A DNA stretch of 10,019 nt from CAZSVI01 sp964610205 (GCA_964610205.1 CAZSVI010000131.1:1-10019), one strand, 5' to 3'; numbered from the stretch's first letter, positions 1 through 6,430 are shown. Numbers and translations are program-made. Notes: generated by a model not told the origin, from the letters alone.

Positions 1-1
1 C

Positions 2-58
2 TGCGATGACTGCGGAAAGATTGAGCCGTCAAAAAAGTGGCGGAAGGTTAATGAGTAG
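2..58 (+). CDS. C-terminal tail of an unknown protein, cut by the window edge
   Basis: An open frame enters from the left and ends at a TAG at 56-58. It encodes 18 residues, CDDCGKIEPSKKWRKVNE. The CxxC pair and the basic tail could be half of a zinc-binding element, but too little is present to assign a family. The stop codon is followed immediately by the AGGAGGGG ribosome binding site of the GIY-YIG gene, and only 11 bases separate the two coding regions, so the pair is probably co-transcribed. Other stops in the remaining plus-strand frames close to base 1 favour this frame. Function unknown; a restriction or helicase subunit would fit the neighbour but is only a guess. Confidence 0.55.
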   Translation, partial: CDDCGKIEPSKKWRKVNE

Positions 59-69
59 GAGGGGATTTC

Positions 70-918
70 ATGCAATTTGGAAAAACGATACAGCTCTTTT
101 TTGTTGACGGCACTCCGAATGGTCGTTGGATTTGCGAGTTATCCAATTGGACAGGCATCGCATATAAAATTCCGAGAAATCGTGTAAAAGAGAGTGACGC
201 AAGATCTGAATTGACCTCTCCCGGCGTGTACTTTTTATTTGGACAAGATGAGACAAGAGACTGCCCCCAGATCTATATTGGGGAAGCTGAAAACACGATT
301 GTGAGACTCAAACAACATCTGGAGAAGAAGGATAATTGGAACGAGGTAATTGTGTTTATCAGCAAAGACTCCAATCTCAACAAAGCTCACATAAAGTATC
401 TTGAAAATCGATTTTACGAAATTGCCTCAGAGTATGGCCGCTACACTATAGATAATTCAACCATACCAACAAAATCTTCCATATCCGAAGCAGACCAAGC
501 CACCCTTGAGGAATTTATTTATAATGCAAAAATACTCGTAAATGCATTAGGTCATAAAGTGTTTGAACCTTATACCGAAAAAGCTCTCAGTGAGAAGGAT
601 GAGGCCGTAGTCTTTTCTGTATCTGCTGGAAATGGAAAAGCCTCGGGTATGCCTACTTCTGACGGTTTCGTGTTGCTAAAGGGTTCCAGTATTCATGAAA
701 ACTCCTCTGATTCACTCAATGTTGGGATCAAGAAGAAGGTAGAGGAAAGCCGAGAAAAAGGAGAAATCGTTAATGGCATTCTCCAGTTTGACAAACTTTT
801 TTCCAGTTCGTCCGCTGCAGCAGCCTTTGCTGCAGGCTACAGCATTAGTGGTCCGCAACAGTGGAAAACTACAAGCGGAAAAACCTTGAAATCATTTGAG
901 ACTGACGGCAAAAAATAG
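70..918 (+). CDS. GIY-YIG nuclease family protein with C-terminal DUF4357-type domain
   Basis: The 282-residue product starts at an ATG preceded by AGGAGGGG at a good distance. Visible GIY-YIG signatures are GVY at residues 52-54, YIG at 69-71, an Arg at 79 (IVRLKQH) and a Glu at 112 (YLENR), matching the two Tyr, the Arg and the metal-binding Glu of this nuclease fold. The central part (about 130-220) has no motif I recognise. Residues about 225-275 (GILQFDKLFSSSSAAAAFAAGYSISGP, then W and SGKTLKSFE further on) look like DUF4357, a small domain usually found C-terminal to GIY-YIG or methylase-like domains. Such proteins are often encoded with restriction-modification genes; that context is inferred because only one truncated upstream gene is visible. 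Likely a cytoplasmic DNA-cleaving accessory or defence protein; the target is unknown. Family call firm, role uncertain. Confidence 0.85.
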   Translation: MQFGKTIQLFFVDGTPNGRWICELSNWTGIAYKIPRNRVKESDARSELTSPGVYFLFGQDETRDCPQIYIGEAENTIVRLKQHLEKKDNWNEVIVFISKDSNLNKAHIKYLENRFYEIASEYGRYTIDNSTIPTKSSISEADQATLEEFIYNAKILVNALGHKVFEPYTEKALSEKDEAVVFSVSAGNGKASGMPTSDGFVLLKGSSIHENSSDSLNVGIKKKVEESREKGEIVNGILQFDKLFSSSSAAAAFAAGYSISGPQQWKTTSGKTLKSFETDGKK

Positions 919-946
919 CTAATTGCATAGAGCGGAGCAAATATAA

Positions 947-989
947 AAACCCCTCTCGTCTGAACTTTGCGTTCAGACGAGAGGGGTTT
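947..989. terminator. Strong bidirectional intrinsic terminator
   Basis: Two 19-base arms, AAACCCCTCTCGTCTGAAC (947-965) and its exact reverse complement (971-989), enclose a 5-base loop. On the plus strand the stem is followed by TTTCTCATGTC; on the minus strand by TTTTTATATTT, the better U-tract. It lies between the convergent GIY-YIG gene and guaA and can end transcripts from both sides. Confidence 0.85.
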
Positions 990-1021
990 CTCATGTCTAA
1001 ATATTCCATGGGGATAAGTTT

Positions 1022-1040
1022 CAGTATCAAAACAGTATCA
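1022..1040. repeat. Pair of 8-bp direct repeats (CAGTATCA), 11 bp period
   Basis: CAGTATCA occurs at 1022-1029 and again at 1033-1040, so the copies lie on the same helical face about one turn apart. Paired short direct repeats of this kind near an integration hotspot resemble arm-type binding sites of tyrosine recombinases. That reading is an inference; a regulator site is the alternative. Confidence 0.4.
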
Positions 1041-1060
1041 TTTAACTGCTTTGCACTCAC

Positions 1061-1085
1061 AAAACCCAACAATCATGCGGGTTTT
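1061..1085 (-). terminator. Possible weak terminator after guaA
   Basis: AAAACCC at 1061-1067 can pair with GGGTTTT at 1079-1085 around an 11-base loop. On the minus strand the stem ends in GGGTTTT followed by GTGAGTGC. It begins 15 bases past the guaA stop. The stem is short, so the stronger hairpin at 947-989 may be the real terminator. Confidence 0.35.
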
Positions 1086-1099
1086 CGGCGTTTGAATAC

Positions 1100-2635
1100 T
1101 TACTCCCACTCAATGGTCGCCGGAGGCTTTGAGGTAATGTCATAAACAACCCGGTTGATATTCTTCACTTCATTTACTATGCGATTTGAAACCCTTTCCA
1201 GTACTTCATACGGAATCTTTGCCCAGTCAGCCGTCATGAAATCAGGTGTGGTTACCGCACGAACAGCAACCGTATAATCGTAGGTTCTTTCGTCACCCAT
1301 AACCCCAACGCTTCTCATGTTGGTCAGAACCGTAAAGAATTGGTTTATATCCCTCTCCAGACCGGCCCTTACTATTTCCTCCCTGAAAATATGATCCGTT
1401 TCCCTTAAAATCTCAAGTTTTTCGAAGGTAATATCTCCAATAACCCTTACGGCAAGACCCGGACCCGGAAAAGGCTGACGCCATATAAGCGGTTCGGGCA
1501 GTCCCAATTCAAGGCCTGCTTTACGAACCTCATCCTTAAAAAGCTCCCTTAACGGCTCAATTATTTCTTTAAAATCAACATGCTCCGGAAGTCCTCCGAC
1601 ATTATGATGGCTCTTGATTACCGCGGCGTCCCCGAGTCCGCTTTCAATAACATCGGGATAAATTGTGCCCTGAACCAGGAAATCAATCTTTCCTATTTTT
1701 TTCGCCTCTTCTTCAAATACACGAATAAACTCTTCTCCGATAATTTTTCTTTTTTTCTCCGGGTCTGTAACACCTGCCAGACGTTTTAAAAAACGTTCCT
1801 GGGCATTGACTCGGATCAGATTCATATCAAATTGGCCCGAAAAAACCTGTTCCACCTGATCTCCTTCATTTTTACGGAGCAAGCCATGATCAACAAATAT
1901 ACATGTCAGCTGTTTTCCAACGGCTTTATGCACCAATGCTGCGGCTACTGATGAATCCACACCCCCGGACAGAGCGCATAATACCTTTTTATCTCCTGCC
2001 TTGCTGCGGATAGCTTCAATTGAAGACTTTACAAAGGAGGACATTTTCCAATCTCCTTTACATGAACAGATTGAAGAAAGAAAATTACGGAGTATTTCCT
2101 GTCCCTGCGGAGTATGAACCACTTCAGGATGGAATTGAACGGCGTATAACCCTTTATCCTTGTTTCCCATCGCTGCGGCAGGACAATTTTTTGTTCTTGC
2201 CAGTGTCTCAAATCCATCTGGTAATTTACTGACATGGAAAGTATGACTCATCCAGCAGCTTGTTTCCTCCTGAATATGGTTAAAAAGGCTGTTATCAGTT
2301 TCCAGGGCTATTTCAACCTTTCCATATTCTCTTTGAGGAGCTTTCTCAACCGCTCCTCCCAGTTTTACAGCCATAAGCTGCATACCATAACAAATCCCCA
2401 GGATGGGAATACCCGCATTGAAAACTTCGGGATCACACTTCGGGGCGTTTTCATCCAGAACCGACGCGGGACCGCCGGTAAAAATTATGCCCTTTGGCTT
2501 TTTTTCAAGTATTTTTTTCATAGCGGTATTATACGGAAGTATTTCACAATATACATCCGCTTCCCTGACCCTTCGGGCGATTAACTGGTTATACTGTCCG
2601 CCGAAATCAAGAATAATTATATTTTCGTTCTTCAA
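1100..2635 (-). CDS. guaA: GMP synthase (glutamine-hydrolysing)
   Basis: Converts XMP, ATP and glutamine to GMP, the last step of de novo guanine nucleotide synthesis, in the cytoplasm. The 511-residue product has the class I amidotransferase domain first (DFGGQYNQLIARR at the N-terminus, the nucleophile elbow GICYGMQ with Cys82, and HPEV with His169 and Glu171), then the ATP-pyrophosphatase P-loop LSGGVDSS (222-229), and the C-terminal dimerisation domain ending KPPATIEWE. Length is typical for the family. An ATG six codons upstream (2651-2653) would place the sequence GGGAGG inside the coding region, whereas that GGGAGG sits 6-8 bases before the TTG at 2633-2635 and the resulting MKNENIIILDFGG start matches other GuaA proteins, so TTG is chosen. 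It has its own promoter (2683-2711) and no purine riboswitch in the short leader. The 3' end is a known island insertion target. Confidence 0.97.
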   Translation of the reverse strand: MKNENIIILDFGGQYNQLIARRVREADVYCEILPYNTAMKKILEKKPKGIIFTGGPASVLDENAPKCDPEVFNAGIPILGICYGMQLMAVKLGGAVEKAPQREYGKVEIALETDNSLFNHIQEETSCWMSHTFHVSKLPDGFETLARTKNCPAAAMGNKDKGLYAVQFHPEVVHTPQGQEILRNFLSSICSCKGDWKMSSFVKSSIEAIRSKAGDKKVLCALSGGVDSSVAAALVHKAVGKQLTCIFVDHGLLRKNEGDQVEQVFSGQFDMNLIRVNAQERFLKRLAGVTDPEKKRKIIGEEFIRVFEEEAKKIGKIDFLVQGTIYPDVIESGLGDAAVIKSHHNVGGLPEHVDFKEIIEPLRELFKDEVRKAGLELGLPEPLIWRQPFPGPGLAVRVIGDITFEKLEILRETDHIFREEIVRAGLERDINQFFTVLTNMRSVGVMGDERTYDYTVAVRAVTTPDFMTADWAKIPYEVLERVSNRIVNEVKNINRVVYDITSKPPATIEWE

Positions 2636-2641
2636 AAAAAA

Positions 2642-2647
2642 GCCTCC
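2642..2647 (-). promoter_or_regulatory. guaA ribosome binding site that decides the TTG start
   Basis: On the minus strand GGGAGG is followed by CTTTTTT and then TTG AAG AAC. No comparable Shine-Dalgarno sequence precedes the ATG at 2651-2653, where the upstream bases are AT-rich only. Confidence 0.75.
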
Positions 2648-2682
2648 CTGCATATTTTATAATAATGCAATAAATTAAACAT

Positions 2683-2711
2683 ATTATATTCGAAAACAGA
2701 ATGATATGCAA
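2683..2711 (-). promoter_or_regulatory. Sigma-A type promoter for guaA
   Basis: On the minus strand TTGCAT (2706-2711) is followed by a 17-base spacer and a perfect TATAAT (2683-2688). Transcription would begin near 2676, leaving a leader of about 40 bases before the TTG start. Confidence 0.75.
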
Positions 2712-2743
2712 TCTATTCTACAAGGTTTTCTAAACATCTTAGT

Positions 2744-2758
2744 TTACCATGTTACCAT
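2744..2758. repeat. Tandem TTACCAT repeat between divergent promoters
   Basis: TTACCAT occurs at 2744-2750 and 2752-2758, one base apart, just upstream of the -35 box of the dipeptidase gene and between the two divergent promoters. It could be an operator half-site pair, but nothing identifies a regulator. Confidence 0.3.
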
Positions 2759-2761
2759 ACA

Positions 2762-2790
2762 TTGCCTAATTAAACCCTAAATGCTAAAAT
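2762..2790 (+). promoter_or_regulatory. Promoter for the VanX-like dipeptidase gene
   Basis: TTGCCT (2762-2767), a 17-base spacer and TAAAAT (2785-2790), with TGC immediately before the -10 box giving an extended -10 element. The start would be near 2797, about 23 bases before the ATG and upstream of the AGGAGG ribosome binding site at 2808-2813. Confidence 0.65.
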
Positions 2791-2819
2791 AACAACTAAC
2801 AGGTATCAGGAGGAAAATT

Positions 2820-3806
2820 ATGCGCAACAATAAAAAAACACTCCTTTTCATTTTTTTTATTGATTTAATTCTTATCATCCTCTTATTTTTCCTTAACCAA
2901 CTAAACAATCAAAACCCGGAAACGTCTTTAAAGGAAACCTCTTCTCCCATATCCACCGATAAGAATAAAGATGAATCGGCACCTCTGTCATCAACAGTTA
3001 TTCCAACGGCTACGCCTTTCGATAACACAATTCATAAAACCATCACCGAAAAATCGCAAATGCCTTCATCCGCACCATCTGCTTCCCCGACAACAGTTGA
3101 TGTCACTGAAGACGAAATAATGTTTTCGCCTATACCATCACTTGTACCCATGTCTGCAGCCCTGGATGGTTTAAGTAATACTTTAAATGCTTATCTTCCT
3201 GATGGCTTTGTTTATGTTGAGGATGTAATTCCCAATATAATACTGGATATCCGATACTACACCGAGAGTAATTTTACAGGCCGTCCTCTAAAGGGATATG
3301 AAGCCCCCCGCGCTATTTTGACGGAAGCGGCAACGGCAGCTCTTCTCCAGGTACAAACGGAATTATCTTCTAAAAATCTGGGCCTTAAGATCTTCGATGC
3401 CTATCGCCCCGAAAGCGCGGTTGCGGATATTGTAAAATGGGTTAAAGATCCTGAGGACACAAAAATGAAGCAGGAATATTATCCTGATATGAGTAAGGAG
3501 GATATCATTAAAAAAGGCTTTATAGCAGTACATTCTGCACACAGCCGGGGCAGTACCGTTGATCTTACGCTGGTTGACATGAGCACAGAGAAAGAACTGG
3601 ACATGGGATGCGGCTTTGATTTTTTTGGTGATGAAGCGCGATATAATTACGCTAATCTTTCAGAAGAGCAGAAAAGCAACCGCAAGCTTCTTCGGGATGT
3701 TATGGTTTCCCATGGGTTTCATATTGTTGATCGCGGTGAATGGTGGCATTTCAGGCTTAAGGAAGAGCCACATTCCGGAACTTACTTTGATTTCCCGGTA
3801 AAATAA
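2820..3806 (+). CDS. Membrane-anchored VanX-like D-Ala-D-Ala dipeptidase (peptidase M15D)
   Basis: Predicted zinc dipeptidase that splits D-alanyl-D-alanine. The 328-residue protein begins with a short basic stretch and one hydrophobic segment (residues about 7-26) that should act as an uncleaved anchor or signal peptide; no lipobox Cys is present. A Ser/Thr/Pro-rich linker covers about 35-110. The catalytic domain (about 125-328) shows FDAYRP with Arg196, the zinc motif SAHSRGSTVD with His241 and Asp248, and GEWWHF with catalytic Glu307 and the third zinc ligand His310, all in VanX order. CAGGAGG lies six bases before the ATG. No vanH, vanA or VanRS genes are nearby, and the catalytic domain should be outside the membrane, so a role in wall turnover or dipeptide scavenging is more likely than glycopeptide resistance. 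Substrate is inferred from family; other D-amino-acid dipeptides or muropeptides are possible. Confidence 0.9.
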   Translation: MRNNKKTLLFIFFIDLILIILLFFLNQLNNQNPETSLKETSSPISTDKNKDESAPLSSTVIPTATPFDNTIHKTITEKSQMPSSAPSASPTTVDVTEDEIMFSPIPSLVPMSAALDGLSNTLNAYLPDGFVYVEDVIPNIILDIRYYTESNFTGRPLKGYEAPRAILTEAATAALLQVQTELSSKNLGLKIFDAYRPESAVADIVKWVKDPEDTKMKQEYYPDMSKEDIIKKGFIAVHSAHSRGSTVDLTLVDMSTEKELDMGCGFDFFGDEARYNYANLSEEQKSNRKLLRDVMVSHGFHIVDRGEWWHFRLKEEPHSGTYFDFPVK

Positions 3807-3888
3807 CAGAAGCGTTCGCAATTTTATGTATGAACGATTTGATGCTTGTTTCATATACTGATAATGAAAAAGTAAAGGGGAGATGATT

Positions 3889-4035
3889 TTGTTGAAGTAT
3901 GGTGAAATGAAAGAAATACTGGAAAAGTATCCTTATTGTTTCCAACCGATTGATGAACAAAAAAAAGAATTCGATCAAAAAGTCGCAAACTCTGAAATGC
4001 AGCCTATTATTTTTGCAGAGAATACCGACCAATGA
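3889..4035 (+). CDS. Small hypothetical protein, about 48 residues
   Basis: An unrecognised small ORF ending in TGA at 4033-4035. The frame reads (MI)LLKYGEMKEILEKYPYC at its start and ends IIFAENTDQ; it is rich in Lys and Glu, has a single Cys and no membrane segment. AAAGGGGAG ends at 3882. The in-frame ATG at 3883 directly abuts this site, so the TTG at 3889 (spacing 6) or 3892 (spacing 9) is the better start. It lies 82 bases after the dipeptidase stop and could share its transcript, since no terminator separates them. A reasonable Shine-Dalgarno site and protein-like composition support it; there is no family evidence. Confidence 0.5.
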   Translation: MLKYGEMKEILEKYPYCFQPIDEQKKEFDQKVANSEMQPIIFAENTDQ

Positions 4036-4101
4036 TCTGTTTTACGAAACCTGTTCATGCCATCTTTTCCATAGGTTGACTTGATTGACTCGTAATTAAA
4101 G

Positions 4102-4198
4102 ACAATTGCGGGGCCTGGTCGGATGTTTCATCCTGAGTGTTAGCGAAGGATTTTGCTCATCCTGGGGGTAAAGATTCTTCGTTTCGCTCAGAATGACA
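4102..4198. repeat. Dispersed-type non-coding repeat with imperfect inverted arms
   Basis: The arm TCATCCTGAGTGTTAGCGAAGGATTTT-like segment at 4128-4154 is an imperfect inverted copy of 4170-4196, which on the minus strand reads TCATTCTGAGCGAAACGAAG and onward. A smaller AGGAT/ATCCT hairpin lies in the middle (4147-4163). The ATTCTGAGCG..CGAAGAATC motif is one I know as a widespread intergenic repeat in many bacterial genomes. No coding frame is present. The leading part 4102-4128 has an echo at 8378-8399. Confidence 0.6.
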
Positions 4199-4214
4199 CA
4201 TAAAATCAGCTCAA

Positions 4215-6239
4215 CTAATTTATCTTAAGAAGACCTGCCTTCATACAATTTTTTACAGAAAGCTTCCTGCAGCCCTGTTTTTTGAACATGATTTCCGCCA
4301 CATCACCACTGCAGCCTTTCACAACTCCTTCCCCAAACCGCTTATGCAGAACTATCTGGCCTTCTCCCAAAACCTCACGGTAACCATTTAAAAACTGATC
4401 AATGAAACGAGATGGGATAACCGTTTTTCCTTCACATTTACAGGGCGCTATCAGGTAAACTTCTTTTTTTGCACGGGTAACCCCAACATAAAATAATCTG
4501 ACTTCCTCTTCGTACTCTTTTCTGTTTCCGGTTATAAGCCCCTCAACGCTCTTTTCAGAGGGGAATTGCCCATCAATCAAATCTATTATAACAACCCTGT
4601 CGAATTCCATGCCTTTGCTTCCATGCAATGTTAACAGGTTCACTCCGGCAGTGTTATACCTGCGGTAACTCTGATCAATTCCGTTTTTCAACGTACGCAG
4701 ACGCGTTTTAAACTCCGGTAGTGATTTAGCGTCTTCCGCGAAATATTTTAAGGTGGTAAAAATATTCATGCATCCGGTGTTTCTTCTCAGAAAATCACCA
4801 TATCCAAGTTCCTGCTCTATAATATCAAGGGCTTTTTCAGGTACGGAATTGCGGATTTTTTCGAAGGCTTTTTTAATTCGGTTTATATGTTCTGTCATAT
4901 ACCTTTTATTGCGATTCAAACTGAATAGCCCACTGAAAATATTCTCTTCCCCCTTTCTCGCCTTTAAGTTTTGAAGATCCTCTTTGGATATAGACGCGCC
5001 AATTTTATAATAGATTTTTGAAAAACTTTCCATGTCGGTTGAATCAATAGCCAGTTTAAAAAACGAGAAAATATCCGATATTACAAAATGCTTGAAAAAG
5101 CTCGAATAGTTTTCACGGATATAAAACGGAACACCTTCTATAATCATATTATATGCTACCGGAAGGCCGGACAGATTATTCCTGAAAAGAATTGCCGTAT
5201 TTTTACCGGATTCCTGATCGATCAATTCCATAGCCTTTTGAATTTGCTCTTTTTTATTTTCCAGCAAGTATATCCGTGGAATCTCTCCGTCACAATTATA
5301 GGTACGCATATCCTTGGCATGACGGAATGTGTTCTGGCTTATGAAATGGCTGGAGAGCCTTACAATACTCTCTGTGGAGCGATAATTTACCTCAAGCCTT
5401 AAAATTCTGGCATCGGGAAAAATTTTCTGAATATTTACAATATATTCAGGCTCTGCACCCCTGAAACCATAAATAGACTGATCGGTATCCCCTACCATAA
5501 AAAGGTTTCCGTTTTGGGACAGTATTTTAATAATTTTATGCTGGATTAACGAAGTGTCCTGCACCTCATCCACATGAACACATGTGAACCGGCCATATCC
5601 ATTCAGCAGATTCTCATGCTCCTTCAGGATTCTGTAAGTCATGGACAGCATGTCATCAAAATCCATAAGGTTTCTGCTCTGCTTATATTCCTCATATTTC
5701 TGATAAAGAAGTGAAAATTTATTAAACACCGTTTTATATTGTTCAGGAGATATTATTTTATTTTTTACAAAACTTATGTCATTGGAAAGGTTGTCAACCT
5801 CATCTTCACTCAGATATTCGTTATGAAGGCCAAAGTATACATTCCGAAGAATTTTGTGTTTCCCATTGTTCTCCTGCCTTTCCAAAAGCTCAGGAACAGC
5901 CAGTATGCTATTCCTTTGACAAAAAAATAAAAATTGGTAGCAGAAGCTGTGAATTGTAGAGAAATGTACCGGCTGCTTCAATATGTTCCCGAAGAGGCTT
6001 TTAAAACGTCTTTCCATATCCTGTGCGGACGCACGGCTGAATGTCAGGGTAAGAATGTCTGACGGCTTTGCTTTCTTATATAGAATAAGATATGCAATCC
6101 GGGCAACCAGTGTTGTTGTTTTGCCGCTGCCCGGACACGCCTCCAACAGAATCCGTTTGTTATCGGCCTCTATGGCTTCTTTTTGCTGCTCATTCAAAGA
6201 TATGTTCAGTTCATCCCGTAAATAGTTAAAAAAATTCAC
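4215..6239 (-). CDS. UvrD/PcrA/Rep-like SF1A ATP-dependent DNA helicase
   Basis: A 3'-5' DNA helicase expected to unwind DNA during repair or replication restart. The 674-residue product shows the family motifs in order: Q motif LNEQQKEAI (15-23), Walker A ACPGSGKTTT (34-43), motif Ia LTFSRASAQDM (65-75), Walker B DEVQD (224-228), motif III VGDTDQSIYGFRG (249-261), motif IV EVNYRST (283-289), motif V TLHGSKGMEFD (537-547) and motif VI LFYVGVTRAKK (582-592). The tail from about 628 (LHKRFGEGVV) resembles the Tudor-like C-terminal domain that links PcrA/UvrD to RNA polymerase. It is a little shorter than typical PcrA (about 720-740), so it may be a second, paralogous UvrD-type enzyme; hence no symbol. 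The start is GTG, chosen because GGGGAAG precedes it by about 4-6 bases and the Q motif lies close behind. Nothing in the RecB nuclease style follows the helicase core. Confidence 0.93.
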   Translation of the reverse strand: MNFFNYLRDELNISLNEQQKEAIEADNKRILLEACPGSGKTTTLVARIAYLILYKKAKPSDILTLTFSRASAQDMERRFKSLFGNILKQPVHFSTIHSFCYQFLFFCQRNSILAVPELLERQENNGKHKILRNVYFGLHNEYLSEDEVDNLSNDISFVKNKIISPEQYKTVFNKFSLLYQKYEEYKQSRNLMDFDDMLSMTYRILKEHENLLNGYGRFTCVHVDEVQDTSLIQHKIIKILSQNGNLFMVGDTDQSIYGFRGAEPEYIVNIQKIFPDARILRLEVNYRSTESIVRLSSHFISQNTFRHAKDMRTYNCDGEIPRIYLLENKKEQIQKAMELIDQESGKNTAILFRNNLSGLPVAYNMIIEGVPFYIRENYSSFFKHFVISDIFSFFKLAIDSTDMESFSKIYYKIGASISKEDLQNLKARKGEENIFSGLFSLNRNKRYMTEHINRIKKAFEKIRNSVPEKALDIIEQELGYGDFLRRNTGCMNIFTTLKYFAEDAKSLPEFKTRLRTLKNGIDQSYRRYNTAGVNLLTLHGSKGMEFDRVVIIDLIDGQFPSEKSVEGLITGNRKEYEEEVRLFYVGVTRAKKEVYLIAPCKCEGKTVIPSRFIDQFLNGYREVLGEGQIVLHKRFGEGVVKGCSGDVAEIMFKKQGCRKLSVKNCMKAGLLKIN

Positions 6240-6274
6240 AATACTTCCCCGTTATGATTTTTTTGGCTTTATAA

Positions 6275-6297
6275 AAGGGCGAATACAATTCGCCCTT
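6275..6297 (-). terminator. Hairpin with U-tract in the helicase leader
   Basis: AAGGGCGAAT (6275-6284) and ATTCGCCCTT (6288-6297) are exact reverse complements with three bases between. On the minus strand the stem is followed by TTTTATAAAG, so termination is possible in that direction; the plus strand lacks a T-run. It may end the acyl-CoA synthetase transcript or act as a leader hairpin of the helicase mRNA, because the candidate promoter abuts it. Confidence 0.6.
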
Positions 6298-6299
6298 CA

Positions 6300-6330
6300 A
6301 TTATACCACATAACTTATATTTTCTGGCAA
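6300..6330 (-). promoter_or_regulatory. Candidate promoter for the helicase gene
   Basis: On the minus strand a perfect TATAAT (6300-6305) is preceded by TGG, an extended -10 element, and by TTGCCA (6325-6330) at a long 19-base spacing. The start would fall near 6293, placing the hairpin at 6275-6297 at the very 5' end of the transcript. Confidence 0.5.
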
Positions 6331-6349
6331 TATAGTTATGAATGATTTA

Positions 6350-6409
6350 CAGGATGCAGATAAAAGACCGGGGAGTGCCGATAATTTATTATCTTTTACC
6401 TGCTTCCTG
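6350..6409. repeat. Large inverted repeat downstream of the acyl-CoA synthetase gene
   Basis: CAGGATGCAGATAAAAGA (6350-6367) pairs with TCTTTTACCTGCTTCCTG (6392-6409) at 16 of 18 positions, around a 24-base loop that itself contains GATAATTTATTATC. Neither strand has a T-run after the stem, so it is not a standard intrinsic terminator. It could stabilise the 3' end of the synthetase mRNA. Confidence 0.5.
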
Positions 6410-6430
6410 CAGCCATTAAATGTTACCTAT

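Noticed and set aside
869..1072. Minus-strand reading frame of 67 codons across the nuclease tail and terminator
   Set aside because: It runs through the perfect 19-bp terminator and over the end of a convincing gene, has no ribosome binding site, and shows no family motif.
2234..2678. Plus-strand reading frames antisense to the start of guaA
   Set aside because: They mirror the codon pattern of guaA, lack ribosome binding sites and have no recognisable domains.
2636..2680. Guanine riboswitch upstream of guaA
   Set aside because: The predicted leader is only about 40 bases and contains no purine riboswitch core or matching stems.
4215..6239. Helicase as part of a defence system
   Set aside because: All motifs are those of ordinary UvrD/PcrA enzymes with a Tudor-like tail, and neighbours are housekeeping genes; no nuclease or partner gene is adjacent.
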